DNA of 64,000 bases from NCBI RefSeq assembly GCF_017948595.1, contig NZ_JAGFBV010000002.1, forward strand, positions 186,001 through 250,000. The letters are read 5' to 3'. Origin of the DNA: Flavobacterium geliluteum. Its GTDB lineage: Bacteria > Bacteroidota > Bacteroidia > Flavobacteriales > Flavobacteriaceae. This document shows, in pieces, positions 1 through 9,836 of this stretch. A program made the position numbers and the translations under genes. The notes under the pieces were generated by a model. The model had not been told where the DNA came from. It saw only the letters and a program-made list of their open reading frames with translations, and searched no databases. Every line of letters begins with the position of its first letter. The stretch's first letter is position 1.

Positions 1-933
1 TCTTAAGCTGTAGCCAGCATGTTCACCATTTTTATTCAAAGCAATAAAACCTACTTGCAGGTATTCCATGTCTTTATGGTTTTTATGTTTGTTATAAATG
101 CGTTCTGTAATTTCCTTACAGGCATCGTAAGGCGATTTTCCCTGGCGCATTAATTCGACAACCATTGCACTTCCGGCCGTTCTAATAACAGCTTCTCCGA
201 GACCGGTTGCTGCTGCGGCACCTACTTCGTTGTCCAGAAAAAGACCCGCGCCGATGATTGGGGAGTCACCGACGCGACCATGCATCTTCCAGGCGGCACC
301 ACTGGTCGTACAGCCACCGGCAAGATTGCCGTCTTTATCCAACATTAACATACTAATTGTATCGTGATTTTCTATATTGATAACTGGTTTGTATTTTGAA
401 TCTTCCAGCCATTTTTTCCAATCTTTTTCTGACTCAGGAGTTAATAAATTTTCTTCTTTAAATCCTTCTGAAAGAGCAAACTGCAAAGCACCTTGGCCTG
501 CTAACATGACATGAGGCGTATTTTGTAGTACTCTTTTAGCCACCGAAATAGGATGTTTGATTCCTTGCAAAAAACAAACAGAGCCGCAGTTGCTGTTATG
601 ATCCATAATACACGCATCCAAAGTTACTTTTCCTTCACGGTCAGGATATCCTCCATAACCTACACTGCGAATATTAGGATCTGCTTCTGGGATTTTCATG
701 CCCGCCTCAATAGCGTCTAAGGCTGATTTTCCTGCTTTTAATTGTTTCCAACTTTCTTCATTTGCCGGAAGGCCATGATTCCATGTTGAAATAATTACGG
801 GCTTTTTTTGTTTTTTACCAGTATTCTCCGTTACATTTTCCTTGTCGTTAGCAAATCCGCTATACCCCAAAGAAGCACTTAGAGCAAATGTCCCTAAAGT
901 GGTTTTTTTTATAAAATCTCTTCTATTCGACAT
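1..933 (-). CDS. N(4)-(beta-N-acetylglucosaminyl)-L-asparaginase (glycosylasparaginase), 3' end cut by window edge
   Basis: The 311 codons visible read from an ATG at 933 and run off the window, so the C-terminus is missing. The N-terminus MSNRRDFIKK plus a hydrophobic stretch looks like a Tat-type signal. Residues 188-195 (IENHDTIS) contain the Asp-Thr bond that Ntn-hydrolases of this family cleave autocatalytically, which makes Thr192 the predicted nucleophile; the downstream GNLAGGCTTSG and GRVGDSPIIGAG segments are also typical. The family hydrolyses the GlcNAc-Asn link of N-glycoproteins. It is the last visible gene of a minus-strand run with mannosidase and mannoside phosphorylase genes, which supports the N-glycan role. 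The 88-bp gap to the next gene leaves open whether it has its own promoter. Confidence 0.92.
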   Translation of the reverse strand, partial: MSNRRDFIKKTTLGTFALSASLGYSGFANDKENVTENTGKKQKKPVIISTWNHGLPANEESWKQLKAGKSALDAIEAGMKIPEADPNIRSVGYGGYPDREGKVTLDACIMDHNSNCGSVCFLQGIKHPISVAKRVLQNTPHVMLAGQGALQFALSEGFKEENLLTPESEKDWKKWLEDSKYKPVINIENHDTISMLMLDKDGNLAGGCTTSGAAWKMHGRVGDSPIIGAGLFLDNEVGAAAATGLGEAVIRTAGSAMVVELMRQGKSPYDACKEITERIYNKHKNHKDMEYLQVGFIALNKNGEHAGYSLR

Positions 934-1021
934 AATTTTATTTTTTATGAAACATTTCGGATGAAAAGTTATGCAATTATGTCTACTTAAATAAGCGATA
1001 TTGATAACTATTTCGAATCAT

Positions 1022-2101
1022 TTATTTCAAAATGGCTTTTGTTGCTGCAATGGTTTTTAAATTACTATCGGATAAAGCATTACCATCAAAAAAAGAAACC
1101 CCTTTGGCTCCATTTTCTTTGGCTAGTAGGATTGCTTCCCTTAATTCTTTATCTGATTTTAATCCTGGAATGTAAATTCCGGTGTTTATTTTGATCTTTT
1201 TTTCCTCTAAATCTGCTACTCCTTGTTGGGTTGCATAACCTACCCAGTCAATTTCTTCATTATAAAAACTGTGATAAATCATCGGATATACCTCATCAAT
1301 GTTCCACTTGTCCCAACGTTGGCGTACCATGTGATCTGCCATTTCTGGATAAGGAAATACTGCAGCCGTTAAGTTTTTGTTGTATTTATGAGCAATTTTG
1401 TAAGCATCATTTACCACCGATTTTATAGCATTCAATCTAAAGTTTTTCCACTCCATATCGATAGAAGTATTGTGGCTCTTTTTTGGATTTTTATGATGAA
1501 TTTTTTCAAAAGCTTTGATACATTCATCACAATAACAAAAATCAAATTGCGGTAATTCTTCGTCTTGAACTAAATTGTATTTTGGCAATAAACTAATTGG
1601 TAAAAAAATATCTGGAAACCGAATATAATCCAGATGTACACTTTCTATACCTTCTACTTTTGCCAATTCTTCCACCAAGCCCAAAACATGTTCTCTGGAC
1701 TCTTTTCTTGTTGGGCATAACCATTGATAATAATCGACATACGGACGATTATCAAAACATGATTTTCCCTCTTTACTCACCATGTACCAATCAGGATGTT
1801 GCAATGCAATTGAATCTCCAGGTCGGTTCATGGCCATGATCCATGCATGAACTTTTAAACCTTCTTTTGTAGCCAGTGGTACTAATCTTTTTAGCAATTT
1901 TGGATCTGTTCCCGTATTGATTAATACTTCGTCAATTCCGCCAGCTTTGTATTTTTTAAATTCTTTTGTGTATTCCGAATCTGCTTTTTTAGCATCAGCG
2001 GTAGTCCAAACCCCAAATTTAAAAGTAGTTTTTTCGTCTTTATTTACACATGAAATAGTACTTATTACCAGAAAAAAAAGTAATAATTGAGATAGTTTCA
2101 T
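1022..2101 (-). CDS. GH10-like (GHL10/DUF187-type) glycosyl hydrolase lipoprotein
   Basis: The protein has 359 aa from the ATG at 2101. A longer reading from 2131 would overlap the upstream gene; the 2101 start leaves 7 bp after that stop and gives a clean lipoprotein signal with lipobox TISC. The body looks like a TIM barrel of the glycosyl-hydrolase-like 10 family: VHAWIMAMNR near residue 90, and HLDYIRFPD near 160, which matches the family hallmark (hLDYIRYP). A FCYCDEC cysteine cluster sits near 190. The substrate is unknown. Context (GH130, CBM9-like, glycosylasparaginase) suggests a surface or periplasmic glycan-processing role. Confidence 0.8.
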   Translation of the reverse strand: MKLSQLLLFFLVISTISCVNKDEKTTFKFGVWTTADAKKADSEYTKEFKKYKAGGIDEVLINTGTDPKLLKRLVPLATKEGLKVHAWIMAMNRPGDSIALQHPDWYMVSKEGKSCFDNRPYVDYYQWLCPTRKESREHVLGLVEELAKVEGIESVHLDYIRFPDIFLPISLLPKYNLVQDEELPQFDFCYCDECIKAFEKIHHKNPKKSHNTSIDMEWKNFRLNAIKSVVNDAYKIAHKYNKNLTAAVFPYPEMADHMVRQRWDKWNIDEVYPMIYHSFYNEEIDWVGYATQQGVADLEEKKIKINTGIYIPGLKSDKELREAILLAKENGAKGVSFFDGNALSDSNLKTIAATKAILK

Positions 2102-2108
2102 GGTTATT

Positions 2109-3173
2109 TTAGTTGGATATGATTTGACCATCTTGTTTGATAATTAAGGTTTTATTGGAAAAAGGACTTTTTATTGTTATGTTGTATCCTGCCGAATGAT
2201 TTTCTACTATTGGTTTCAAAATTTTACCATCAACGCTGATGGTTTCTTTAGTAAGACTCGTTAAAGACTTTGCCCATGTTTTATGTTTTTGATAATATTC
2301 TTTCTGAGCCCGATACAAATTGTACAGCTCCCATCTTACTTTTTCTTCCTGCGGAATTGTAAAAATTTCTTTTTCTTTGGATGAAAAATAAACATAACCC
2401 CATTTTTCTGGCTCGTGCATATTGATGACACCCATTGGTGACCAAACCCAATTGTACTCGGGCAAAAATTTTCCGTCGGCATCTTTCTTGCGCATGTAAC
2501 TGCCATTTTTTACAGTATGTTGCCAATTTACTCTTGAAAAATTGACCCTCCAAAATTTATCTTCAGGTACATTATTTTCGTTATTAGATTTTCTATAAGA
2601 TGCCCAGGGAATTGCCATTTCTAATACCCAACCCTGATCGATATCGTTTGGATTGTTTAGCGTTCCGTTGATTTTAACTGCCGATTTTAGACCCGGAATA
2701 TTCCAGTCATTTAAAACAACATTATCATTTTCTCTGTAAGGTTTTGACAAAAATAGATCCCAAGCGGTGTTTAAGGCGTTTATCTCTAATTCGTAATAGT
2801 TGAAAGTGTCGCTATCGGGATCTATGAAAACTTCAAAATCGTTGTTGTAAAAAATAATAGTATCGCGCTGTTTCAAATTGGCCCAAACATGTGGCTCCTC
2901 CATTTTTGCCAGTATGTAAAAATTGGTATCATCCCAGAGCATTTTAACTTGTGTTGCATATTTAGGTTTTTCGTTATTCTCTATGTCTTCAAAAAGATCG
3001 GTCCAATCTGCTTTATTCCAAGAAACATCCGATTCTTCTCCATCAATTACAATAATATCACTGGTTTTAGTGGCCACATAGGTTTTGGGCGTAATGGTTT
3101 TATTCGATTGTGAATACCCCATTATCGAAAGAAATGCTAAAATGACGGTTAACCATTGAAATTTTGAACCCAT
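2109..3173 (-). CDS. Carbohydrate-binding family 9-like (CBM9-like) exported protein
   Basis: The protein has 354 aa starting at the ATG at 3173. The longer reading from 3218 overlaps the GH130 gene and hides the signal peptide. An N-terminal signal (WLTVILAFLSIMGYSQ) is followed by a beta-sandwich with the CBM9-like pattern: IDGEESDVSWNKADW near residue 40, TQVKMLWDDTNFYILAKMEEP near 75, DFEVFIDPD near 110 and YYELEINALNTAWDL near 120. It has no catalytic motif, so it probably binds carbohydrate at the surface or in the periplasm. It lies 7 bp from each neighbour, so it is very likely co-transcribed with GH130 and the GH10-like gene. Confidence 0.8.
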   Translation of the reverse strand: MGSKFQWLTVILAFLSIMGYSQSNKTITPKTYVATKTSDIIVIDGEESDVSWNKADWTDLFEDIENNEKPKYATQVKMLWDDTNFYILAKMEEPHVWANLKQRDTIIFYNNDFEVFIDPDSDTFNYYELEINALNTAWDLFLSKPYRENDNVVLNDWNIPGLKSAVKINGTLNNPNDIDQGWVLEMAIPWASYRKSNNENNVPEDKFWRVNFSRVNWQHTVKNGSYMRKKDADGKFLPEYNWVWSPMGVINMHEPEKWGYVYFSSKEKEIFTIPQEEKVRWELYNLYRAQKEYYQKHKTWAKSLTSLTKETISVDGKILKPIVENHSAGYNITIKSPFSNKTLIIKQDGQIISN

Positions 3174-3180
3174 ATTTTTT

Positions 3181-4146
3181 CTATAAACTATTATCTTTTG
3201 TAAACTGAACAACTTCACTTAATTTACCAAATGCCATGGCCACCACAGTATCTGCAGCACCATAATAAACGGCCAATTTATCTTCTTCTGTATCGTGCAA
3301 AGCTGCACAAGGAAATACGACATTGGGTACATCGCCAACTTGCTCATAAATTTCTGCAGGTCCAAGTAAATAAGGCTGTGTTCTGTATTTTACATTCTCA
3401 GGTGCATCAACCTCTAAGAGGGCTGCTCCCATTGCATAACGAAAACCATTGCAAGTATTAATCACGCCGTGATATAACATCAACCAGCCTTCATTAGTTA
3501 GAATCGGGATGGCCCCTGCTCCCACTTTGGTACATTGCCAGGCACTTTGCTCAAAAGGACTTGGTTTCATTACTAATCGGTGTTCTCCCCAATATTTCAT
3601 GTCTGGGCTGTAACTGATCCAAATATCTCCAAAAGGCGTATGACCATTATCACTCGGACGACTTAACATCGCGTATTTTCCGTTTATTTTTTGAGGGAAT
3701 AATACCCCATTTCTGTTAAAAGGTAAAAAAGCATTTTCGCACTGAAAAAATTCTTTAAAATCAAAAGTATACCCAATTCCGATTGTGGGTCCGTTATAAC
3801 CATTACACCATGTAATCCAGTAGCGATCTTCGATAAAAACAACGCGAGGGTCATATTTATAAGCCGATTCTATCATTTCTGTATTCCCCGATTGCATTAC
3901 AATTGGCTCGTGATTAATATCCCAATCGATTCCGTTTTTACTAAAACCAGCAAAAATATTCATTTGAACCGCTTTGTTATCACATCTAAAAACACCTGCA
4001 AAGCCATCTCCAAAAGGAACAACTGCGCTGTTAAAAAGACTATTTGATGAAGGTATTGCATATCTTTCTATAATGGGATTATTAGAATATCTCCACATTA
4101 CATCATTGTTGTTTTCTGGTCTGTCTTGCCAAGGAATTGTGCTCAT
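3181..4146 (-). CDS. GH130 beta-mannoside phosphorylase
   Basis: The protein is 321 aa with no signal peptide, so it is cytoplasmic. It shows the five-bladed propeller layout of GH130: an early [17 protein letters not shown] segment, [18 protein letters not shown] with the conserved Asp (D99) that acts as proton donor in the family, and a late GWLMLYHGV segment. Family members phosphorolyse or hydrolyse beta-mannosides. Beside GH92 and glycosylasparaginase, the likely substrate is Man-beta-1,4-GlcNAc from the N-glycan core, giving mannose-1-phosphate and GlcNAc. The exact specificity cannot be settled by eye; beta-1,2-mannosidase or another mannoside phosphorylase remains possible. Confidence 0.88.
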   Translation of the reverse strand: MSTIPWQDRPENNNDVMWRYSNNPIIERYAIPSSNSLFNSAVVPFGDGFAGVFRCDNKAVQMNIFAGFSKNGIDWDINHEPIVMQSGNTEMIESAYKYDPRVVFIEDRYWITWCNGYNGPTIGIGYTFDFKEFFQCENAFLPFNRNGVLFPQKINGKYAMLSRPSDNGHTPFGDIWISYSPDMKYWGEHRLVMKPSPFEQSAWQCTKVGAGAIPILTNEGWLMLYHGVINTCNGFRYAMGAALLEVDAPENVKYRTQPYLLGPAEIYEQVGDVPNVVFPCAALHDTEEDKLAVYYGAADTVVAMAFGKLSEVVQFTKDNSL

Positions 4147-4291
4147 TTTGCTTTATTTTGTTTGTTTTTTATATTAAATATTTTTTAACACAATCAAAAC
4201 CAATGCTTCTATGTGTTACATTTTTATTTCTAAAAACTTTGTAAAAGTTTGAATCTTTAATAAAGTTTTATATTCTTACTACTCCACTCAA

Positions 4292-4397
4292 TTTGTCATC
4301 CTGACGAAGGAAGGATCTGCGCAAGAAGCTCCTCGTGAAAATTAGCCAATCTTTGTAGAGTTTCTCTCTAAGATTCCTCGTTCCTCGGAAAGACAAA
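4292..4397. repeat. 106-bp intergenic repeat with imperfect terminal inverted repeats
   Basis: The element begins TTTGTCATCCTGACGAAGG and ends TTCCTCGGAAAGACAAA. The two 26-bp ends are imperfect inverted repeats, and the body contains GAAGCTCCTCGTGAAAATTAGCC. It sits in the 287-bp gap between the symporter and GH130 genes and carries no ORF. From memory, this sequence resembles a dispersed intergenic repeat seen in many Flavobacterium-type genomes, but copy number cannot be checked in a single window. Confidence 0.7.
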
Positions 4398-4433
4398 CTT
4401 TGGCGTGAAACTTTGACACAATTGCTATAAGTA

Positions 4434-6311
4434 TTAATCCTCTATTTTCCGAACCTTATCTAACCAAGTAAATTTTAATATCGTTGTTGTCACTAAAAAC
4501 ACTACTAATGCTGTAATTGCTTTCGGATAATCTTTAATAATAAAAAATATCGGAAGTAAAATCATACTCGATTGCCACACAATCCCGATGACACAATTGA
4601 GCATATCTCGGAAGAAATCATTGTTTTTTTCGAAAGACTGATCTTCTAATTTTAGTGTTTTGTATACGGGATTCCACCATCCCCAAGGTCTTACATTTTT
4701 GTAAAAAGATCTTAAAACGTCCATATCTGTTGGTTTACTGAGAAAAGTTCCGAGAAGGCAACCTAAAATAGAAAAACCAAATATTACCGGAAATAAATAA
4801 ATAGCCTGTACCTCTGACAAATCATATAAAAATGATCCCGGTGTAAAATTTCCTTTATTTTGCCCTAAAACAAACTGAAAAGAAGCTACCAATAAACCAG
4901 CAAACATTCCCCAGAAATATCCCCATCCGTTAAAACGCCACCAAATCCATTTTAAAAAATTGGCGGCTACATAACCACCGTACAAGGCACTGGTAATCCA
5001 TAAAGTTAGTGAGTTGATTGAGTCTGCAAAAAAACCCATGAATACTCCTAAACCTACCACCAAAAAAGAAGAAATCTGACTCACTTTTATATAATGAGCA
5101 TTTGTGGCCACAGGTTTGAAATATTTTTTATAAATATCATTTACAATATAGGCCGGCCCGGCGTTTACAAAAGCTGAAAATCCCGACATAAATGCAGCCA
5201 ATAAGCCCGCTAATAAAATTCCCTTTATTCCAACAGGAATATATAAATTGACCACTTTGGGCATTAATAACTCTAAGTCAGCACCTGTCAAACCAGTATT
5301 TGCATTTAGTTCCGGAGCTAAATTCATCAAAGCAATTACCACAATTCCGGTAATTAATAAATACCTCGGAATAAACAAAATCAGGTTGGTAAAACCACTC
5401 ATATAAGCCGCTTCTTTTACCGATTTGGTAGAAAGAATACGTTGTAAATCGTAACTTGGCGTTGGCCCGGCAATACTGGCAAAAAAGCCTTTAAACAAGG
5501 TCATTCCGATAAAAGCGCCAAACATTTTGTAGCCTTCAGAATCAATGAGATTATTAAAGGTCTGAAACTTATCGCTCCACTGGGGTTCGAACTGCCATCC
5601 GAAGAAAACATTTTTCCATTCTTCGGTTATAACCGAATTAATTTGAACATCTGTATAATTGACAAATGCGTAACCGGCAATTAAAACACCCGCAATAATC
5701 ATGATTAAATATTGTACCACTTCTGTGGCTACTACAGAAAACATTCCGCCTTTTACGGTGTAAATTGTAGTTAAAAGAATAATTATTAACGCATAAGAAC
5801 GCTCAGAAGTCAGCAAAATTAAATCTCCGTAATGAAGCGTTAAATCCCAAGGAAGAATAATAGTTACAAATTTCCCGATTCCTTCAAAAAAGTAAGCGAT
5901 AAAACCAATTGTAGAAATAATGGCAAAAATAGCTACTATAATGTGTGATGCTTTTCCGGCTCTGTCGCTTCCAAATCGGGTTAAAATCCACTCAGAACCT
6001 GTCATTACTTTCGATCTTCGTATCCAAACGGCGAGGAACATCATTACAAAAATCTGATTCCAAATTGGCCAAAGCCACATAAACATAAAACTTTTTACAC
6101 CATATAAAAACAAGACGCCAATCATCCAGGAAGTCCCCGAAACATCAAACATTCCAGATCCGTTACTTAGCCCTAAGAAATACCATTTGATTGTTTTTCC
6201 ACCAAGGAAATAATCATCCAAGCCTTTCGAAGCCTTTCTCGAAATCCAGATTCCTATGCCCACTGAGAGGAGAATATAAGCTACGATAATTGATACGTCA
6301 ATAATGTCCAT
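4434..6311 (-). CDS. Sodium:solute symporter (SSS family)
   Basis: The 625-aa protein has about 13-14 hydrophobic segments across its length and begins with the SSS-type first helix (DVSIIVAYILLSVGIGIWISRKA). Further family features are the YFLGGKTIKWYFLGLS loop near residue 35, the VKGGMFSVVATEVVQ segment near 185 and the LLAGLLAAFMSGFSAFVN segment near 365. It sits in the inner membrane and should import a sugar or oligosaccharide with sodium. Its place between GH92 and GH130 suggests a mannose-containing disaccharide or GlcNAc-type substrate. The 32-bp gap to GH92 supports one transcript. Confidence 0.88.
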   Translation of the reverse strand: MDIIDVSIIVAYILLSVGIGIWISRKASKGLDDYFLGGKTIKWYFLGLSNGSGMFDVSGTSWMIGVLFLYGVKSFMFMWLWPIWNQIFVMMFLAVWIRRSKVMTGSEWILTRFGSDRAGKASHIIVAIFAIISTIGFIAYFFEGIGKFVTIILPWDLTLHYGDLILLTSERSYALIIILLTTIYTVKGGMFSVVATEVVQYLIMIIAGVLIAGYAFVNYTDVQINSVITEEWKNVFFGWQFEPQWSDKFQTFNNLIDSEGYKMFGAFIGMTLFKGFFASIAGPTPSYDLQRILSTKSVKEAAYMSGFTNLILFIPRYLLITGIVVIALMNLAPELNANTGLTGADLELLMPKVVNLYIPVGIKGILLAGLLAAFMSGFSAFVNAGPAYIVNDIYKKYFKPVATNAHYIKVSQISSFLVVGLGVFMGFFADSINSLTLWITSALYGGYVAANFLKWIWWRFNGWGYFWGMFAGLLVASFQFVLGQNKGNFTPGSFLYDLSEVQAIYLFPVIFGFSILGCLLGTFLSKPTDMDVLRSFYKNVRPWGWWNPVYKTLKLEDQSFEKNNDFFRDMLNCVIGIVWQSSMILLPIFFIIKDYPKAITALVVFLVTTTILKFTWLDKVRKIED

Positions 6312-6343
6312 TAATTAATTTTATTAGTTAGTTACGCTTGTTT

Positions 6344-8587
6344 TTATTTTTTAATTCCCCAGTTTTTATTGGGTTCCGCTCCCATCACAAAGTGTAGAAT
6401 TCCGCCTTGCAGTATTTGCTTATGCGTGATGAGTGTTTTGTTGAATGGAACACCGTTTAATGTTGCCGATTGAATGTAAAAATTTTTATCGGAAACATTT
6501 TCTGCTTCGATTACAAAGGTTTTTCCGCCTTGAAGATGTATCGTTGATTTTTCGAAAATTGGACTTCCGATTTCGTATTCTCCCGAAGCCGGATTCATTG
6601 GATAAAATCCTAATGAACTAAAAACATACCAAGCCGACATCTGACCGCAATCTTCATTACCGCTCAATCCGTTTGGCGTTGTATTGTATTGTGTGTCTAA
6701 AATATGACGTACCCAATATTGTGTTCTCCAAGGCTCATTGGCTTTATTAAACATATAAGCAATATGATGACTTGGCTCGTTGCCGTGCGCATATTGCCCA
6801 ATTAAACCCGAAATATCAGCCGAAACATTGTTTCCTGTAATTTCTGAACTCTCCGTAAAAAGTTGCTCCAAACGTTTGGTAAAAATGGCATCACTTCCGT
6901 GAAGTGAGATAAAATCCTCTACATTTTGCGGTACAAACCAACTGTGTTGCCATGCATTTCCTTCAGTATAATCGGTATGCTCTCTATGGTTCGAATGTTT
7001 AGGATCAAAAGGTTCGTTCCATGACTTTCCATCTTCCGATTTACCTCTCATAAAACCTGTTTTCGAATCAAATAAATATTGATAGGCTTTAGAACGATTT
7101 AGAAAAAATTGATAATCATCATTTTTCCCTAAAGCTTTTGCCATTTGTGCCACACACCAATCATCAAAAGCATATTCTAAAGTAATAGTAACCGATTCGT
7201 CTAATAAATTATACGGAATATAGCCGTATTTTTTGTAGAAATTTAATCCCCGTTCGTCTTGCATCATTGTGGCTTTCATAGCTTCGTAAGCTTTTTCCGC
7301 ATCAAAACCTTTAATTCCTTTTAGATATGCATCTACAATTACAGGAATAGAATGATAGCCCGTCATTGTATTGGTTTCATTGGCATAAAGTGTCCAAACG
7401 GGCAATATTTTTTTTGTATCATAATAGGCGAGCATCGAGTTTACCATATCCGAAACCTTGTCTGGAGCCAATAAAGTCAACAGAGGATTTTCGGCCCTAA
7501 AAGTATCCCATAGTGATAAGGTCGAGTAAGCAGTATAATCATTTGCTGTAACAATTTGATCATCTTCTCTCCTAAACTGACCGTTTTTATCACTATAGGT
7601 TACAGGGGCAATCTGAGCGTGATACATCGCCGTATAAAAAATGGTTTTTAAAGAATCTGTGGGAGTTTCCACAGTAATTGTACTCAAAGCAGTGTTCCAA
7701 ATTTTGGTAGCTTTTGATTTTGCTTTTTCAAAGTTAGAATTATCACCCTCCAGATTATCTTTGGCATTAGCCACACTCACAGAAGACAGCGCTACTTTTA
7801 CCAATAATTTATCTGTATTTGCGGGATCAAAAAATAACTGAGCCGCAGTATCTTCTCCTTCTGCACTATTGCCGGTAATAACACTTTTATTAGCAATTAA
7901 AACAGATTCTGCAATAGGTTTTGAAAATTGAGCGACAAAAAATACTTTCTGATTTTTTGCCCAACCTGTACTGTAGCGATAGCCACTAATGGTATATTTA
8001 TCTTCAACTTTAAGGGATGTTTTTAAGGCTTTGTCCCAGTTGATTGCAAAACCAAGATCGATCACGACCGATTGCTTGTCGCCTTTAGTAAAGGTATATT
8101 TATGAAAAGCAGTGCGTTGTGATGCTGTTAACTCTACATTAATTTTAGGATCTTCAAGAAAAACCTGGTAATAACCCGGTGTTGTTTTTTCGTTAACATG
8201 ATTGTATGATGATTTATAAGGTAATTGATCTCTAGAAGTTGTTTTGGTCGTCAAATCGACTTTTTTATTAATGGGCATGAATAGAATGTCTGCCAAATCA
8301 CCAATTCCGGTACCACTTAAATGCAAATGGCTAAAACCAGCCACAGTAGCATCAGAATAATGATATCCCGAGCACCAATCCCAGTTTGAAATACCATTAT
8401 CGGGACTCACCTGCAACATCCCGAAAGGAACAGTTGCGCCGGGATAGGTATGGCCGTGACCACCTGTACCAATAAGCGGATCAACATGGTTGGTAAAAAG
8501 TGTTTGCTGATGAGTATTTTTATTTACATTTATTTTGCAACTTGCAACTAAAATAATCAACAAAACTAGCAGTGTAAAATTCTTCAT
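6344..8587 (-). CDS. GH92 alpha-mannosidase lipoprotein
   Basis: The protein has 747 aa from the ATG at 8587. A TTG three codons upstream is less likely because the lipoprotein signal begins at MKNFTLL, with lipobox LVASC. Family signatures are clear: DPLIGTGGHGHTYPGATVPFG near residue 37, the aromatic-rich DNGISNWDWCSGYHY, GNEPSHHIAY near 603 and SGNEDCGQMSAWYVFSSLGF near 642. The last two lie where characterised GH92 enzymes carry their catalytic acid and base. GH92 enzymes are calcium-dependent exo-alpha-mannosidases. As the first gene of the minus-strand run, it would trim alpha-mannose from N-glycans in the periplasm or at the surface. Confidence 0.93.
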   Translation of the reverse strand: MKNFTLLVLLIILVASCKINVNKNTHQQTLFTNHVDPLIGTGGHGHTYPGATVPFGMLQVSPDNGISNWDWCSGYHYSDATVAGFSHLHLSGTGIGDLADILFMPINKKVDLTTKTTSRDQLPYKSSYNHVNEKTTPGYYQVFLEDPKINVELTASQRTAFHKYTFTKGDKQSVVIDLGFAINWDKALKTSLKVEDKYTISGYRYSTGWAKNQKVFFVAQFSKPIAESVLIANKSVITGNSAEGEDTAAQLFFDPANTDKLLVKVALSSVSVANAKDNLEGDNSNFEKAKSKATKIWNTALSTITVETPTDSLKTIFYTAMYHAQIAPVTYSDKNGQFRREDDQIVTANDYTAYSTLSLWDTFRAENPLLTLLAPDKVSDMVNSMLAYYDTKKILPVWTLYANETNTMTGYHSIPVIVDAYLKGIKGFDAEKAYEAMKATMMQDERGLNFYKKYGYIPYNLLDESVTITLEYAFDDWCVAQMAKALGKNDDYQFFLNRSKAYQYLFDSKTGFMRGKSEDGKSWNEPFDPKHSNHREHTDYTEGNAWQHSWFVPQNVEDFISLHGSDAIFTKRLEQLFTESSEITGNNVSADISGLIGQYAHGNEPSHHIAYMFNKANEPWRTQYWVRHILDTQYNTTPNGLSGNEDCGQMSAWYVFSSLGFYPMNPASGEYEIGSPIFEKSTIHLQGGKTFVIEAENVSDKNFYIQSATLNGVPFNKTLITHKQILQGGILHFVMGAEPNKNWGIKK

Positions 8588-8708
8588 AGAGCACAATGTT
8601 AATTTAACTTTAAATTTAGATAAATTTGATTTTTATTAAAAGTAATTTAGACGGACAACACTTAAACTTAGATAAACATCAAAAAAAGTCACAAAAAATA
8701 CTATAATT

Positions 8709-9767
8709 ATGAATTTCAATTCCGGCAAATTATATCGAATACCGCTTCATTATCATATCATCTTTTGGCTGACTTATTTTTTATTTAATACCTTTCGATG
8801 GGGAAGCTATTTTAATGATTATCTATATTCCTTTAAAACAAATTTATTAGGATTTCCGATTCACATGACGTTGTGTTATTTGAATATTTTAATTTTTATG
8901 CCATATTTGGTATATCGAAAAAAATATATCTTGTATATTATTTCGGTTTTAGCGGCTATATTTATGATGGTGATCGTAAAATTTAACCTTACCTATTTAT
9001 TAATAACCCATGAAGTTTGGCCCGAAGGTCCTGAAACCATAGATAAATTAACGCTCAACTATACCATCGACATGATGATGGGAGAACTGTATGTCATTAC
9101 TTTTGTAACGGCAATAAAAATCACTTTGGATTTTTTAAAAGAACAAAAAAGAGTTACTGATCTTGAAAGATCACAGTTAGAGACCGAATTGCTTTTTTTA
9201 AAATCTCAGATTTCTCCGCATTTCTTCTTTAATACGCTTAATAACATTTATTCTTTATCGGTAGAAAAATCAAACAAAACACCTAAAATAGTTCTAAAAT
9301 TATCTGAATTAATGCGTTACATGTTATACGAAACAAAAAGTAAGCGCCAAACTTTAGAAAACGAGATACTTTGCATTCAAAATTACCTTGATTTAGAAAG
9401 AATTAGAAATGATGATCGCCTTGAGGTAAACATGTCTATTTCCGGAGACATTCACGATAAAGAAATATCTCCAATTATATTATTGACCTTTATTGAGAAT
9501 GCTTTCAAACATGGCGTTAATAAAAACACCGGAAAAGTAGTTATAAATATTAATTTTAAAATTAAAGGAGATTTTCTACATTTTACAATTTCGAACCCAA
9601 CGCCAGAAATTACACAACACAAAGAAAATTTTAACAAGTCAAGTGGCATAGGTATAGAAAATGTTAAAAAAAGACTTGAACTTGGCTATAATAAAAATGA
9701 TTATAAGCTTTCATTTAAAAATAAAAAGGATATTTTTGTTGTTAAACTTGTCATTAAAGTCTCTTGA
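8709..9767 (+). CDS. LytS/YehU-type sensor histidine kinase
   Basis: The protein is 352 aa with four hydrophobic segments in residues 14-135 and a short linker. The His_kinase domain (PF06580-like) has QISPHFFFNTLNNIYSLS with phospho-acceptor His171, and an ATPase domain with LLTFIENAFKHGVNK and SSGIGIENVKKRLEL. This family pairs with LytTR regulators, one of which lies 69 bp downstream. The gene diverges from the GH92 operon, separated by 121 bp, so it may sense a glycan-derived signal and control that operon; this is inference from position. Confidence 0.9.
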   Translation: MNFNSGKLYRIPLHYHIIFWLTYFLFNTFRWGSYFNDYLYSFKTNLLGFPIHMTLCYLNILIFMPYLVYRKKYILYIISVLAAIFMMVIVKFNLTYLLITHEVWPEGPETIDKLTLNYTIDMMMGELYVITFVTAIKITLDFLKEQKRVTDLERSQLETELLFLKSQISPHFFFNTLNNIYSLSVEKSNKTPKIVLKLSELMRYMLYETKSKRQTLENEILCIQNYLDLERIRNDDRLEVNMSISGDIHDKEISPIILLTFIENAFKHGVNKNTGKVVININFKIKGDFLHFTISNPTPEITQHKENFNKSSGIGIENVKKRLELGYNKNDYKLSFKNKKDIFVVKLVIKVS

Positions 9768-9836
9768 GACACACTGCTTTTTTTCTAAAAAGTCATCGTT
9801 ACAAAAATTATTTCGCTCAAATAATAACAACCAGAA

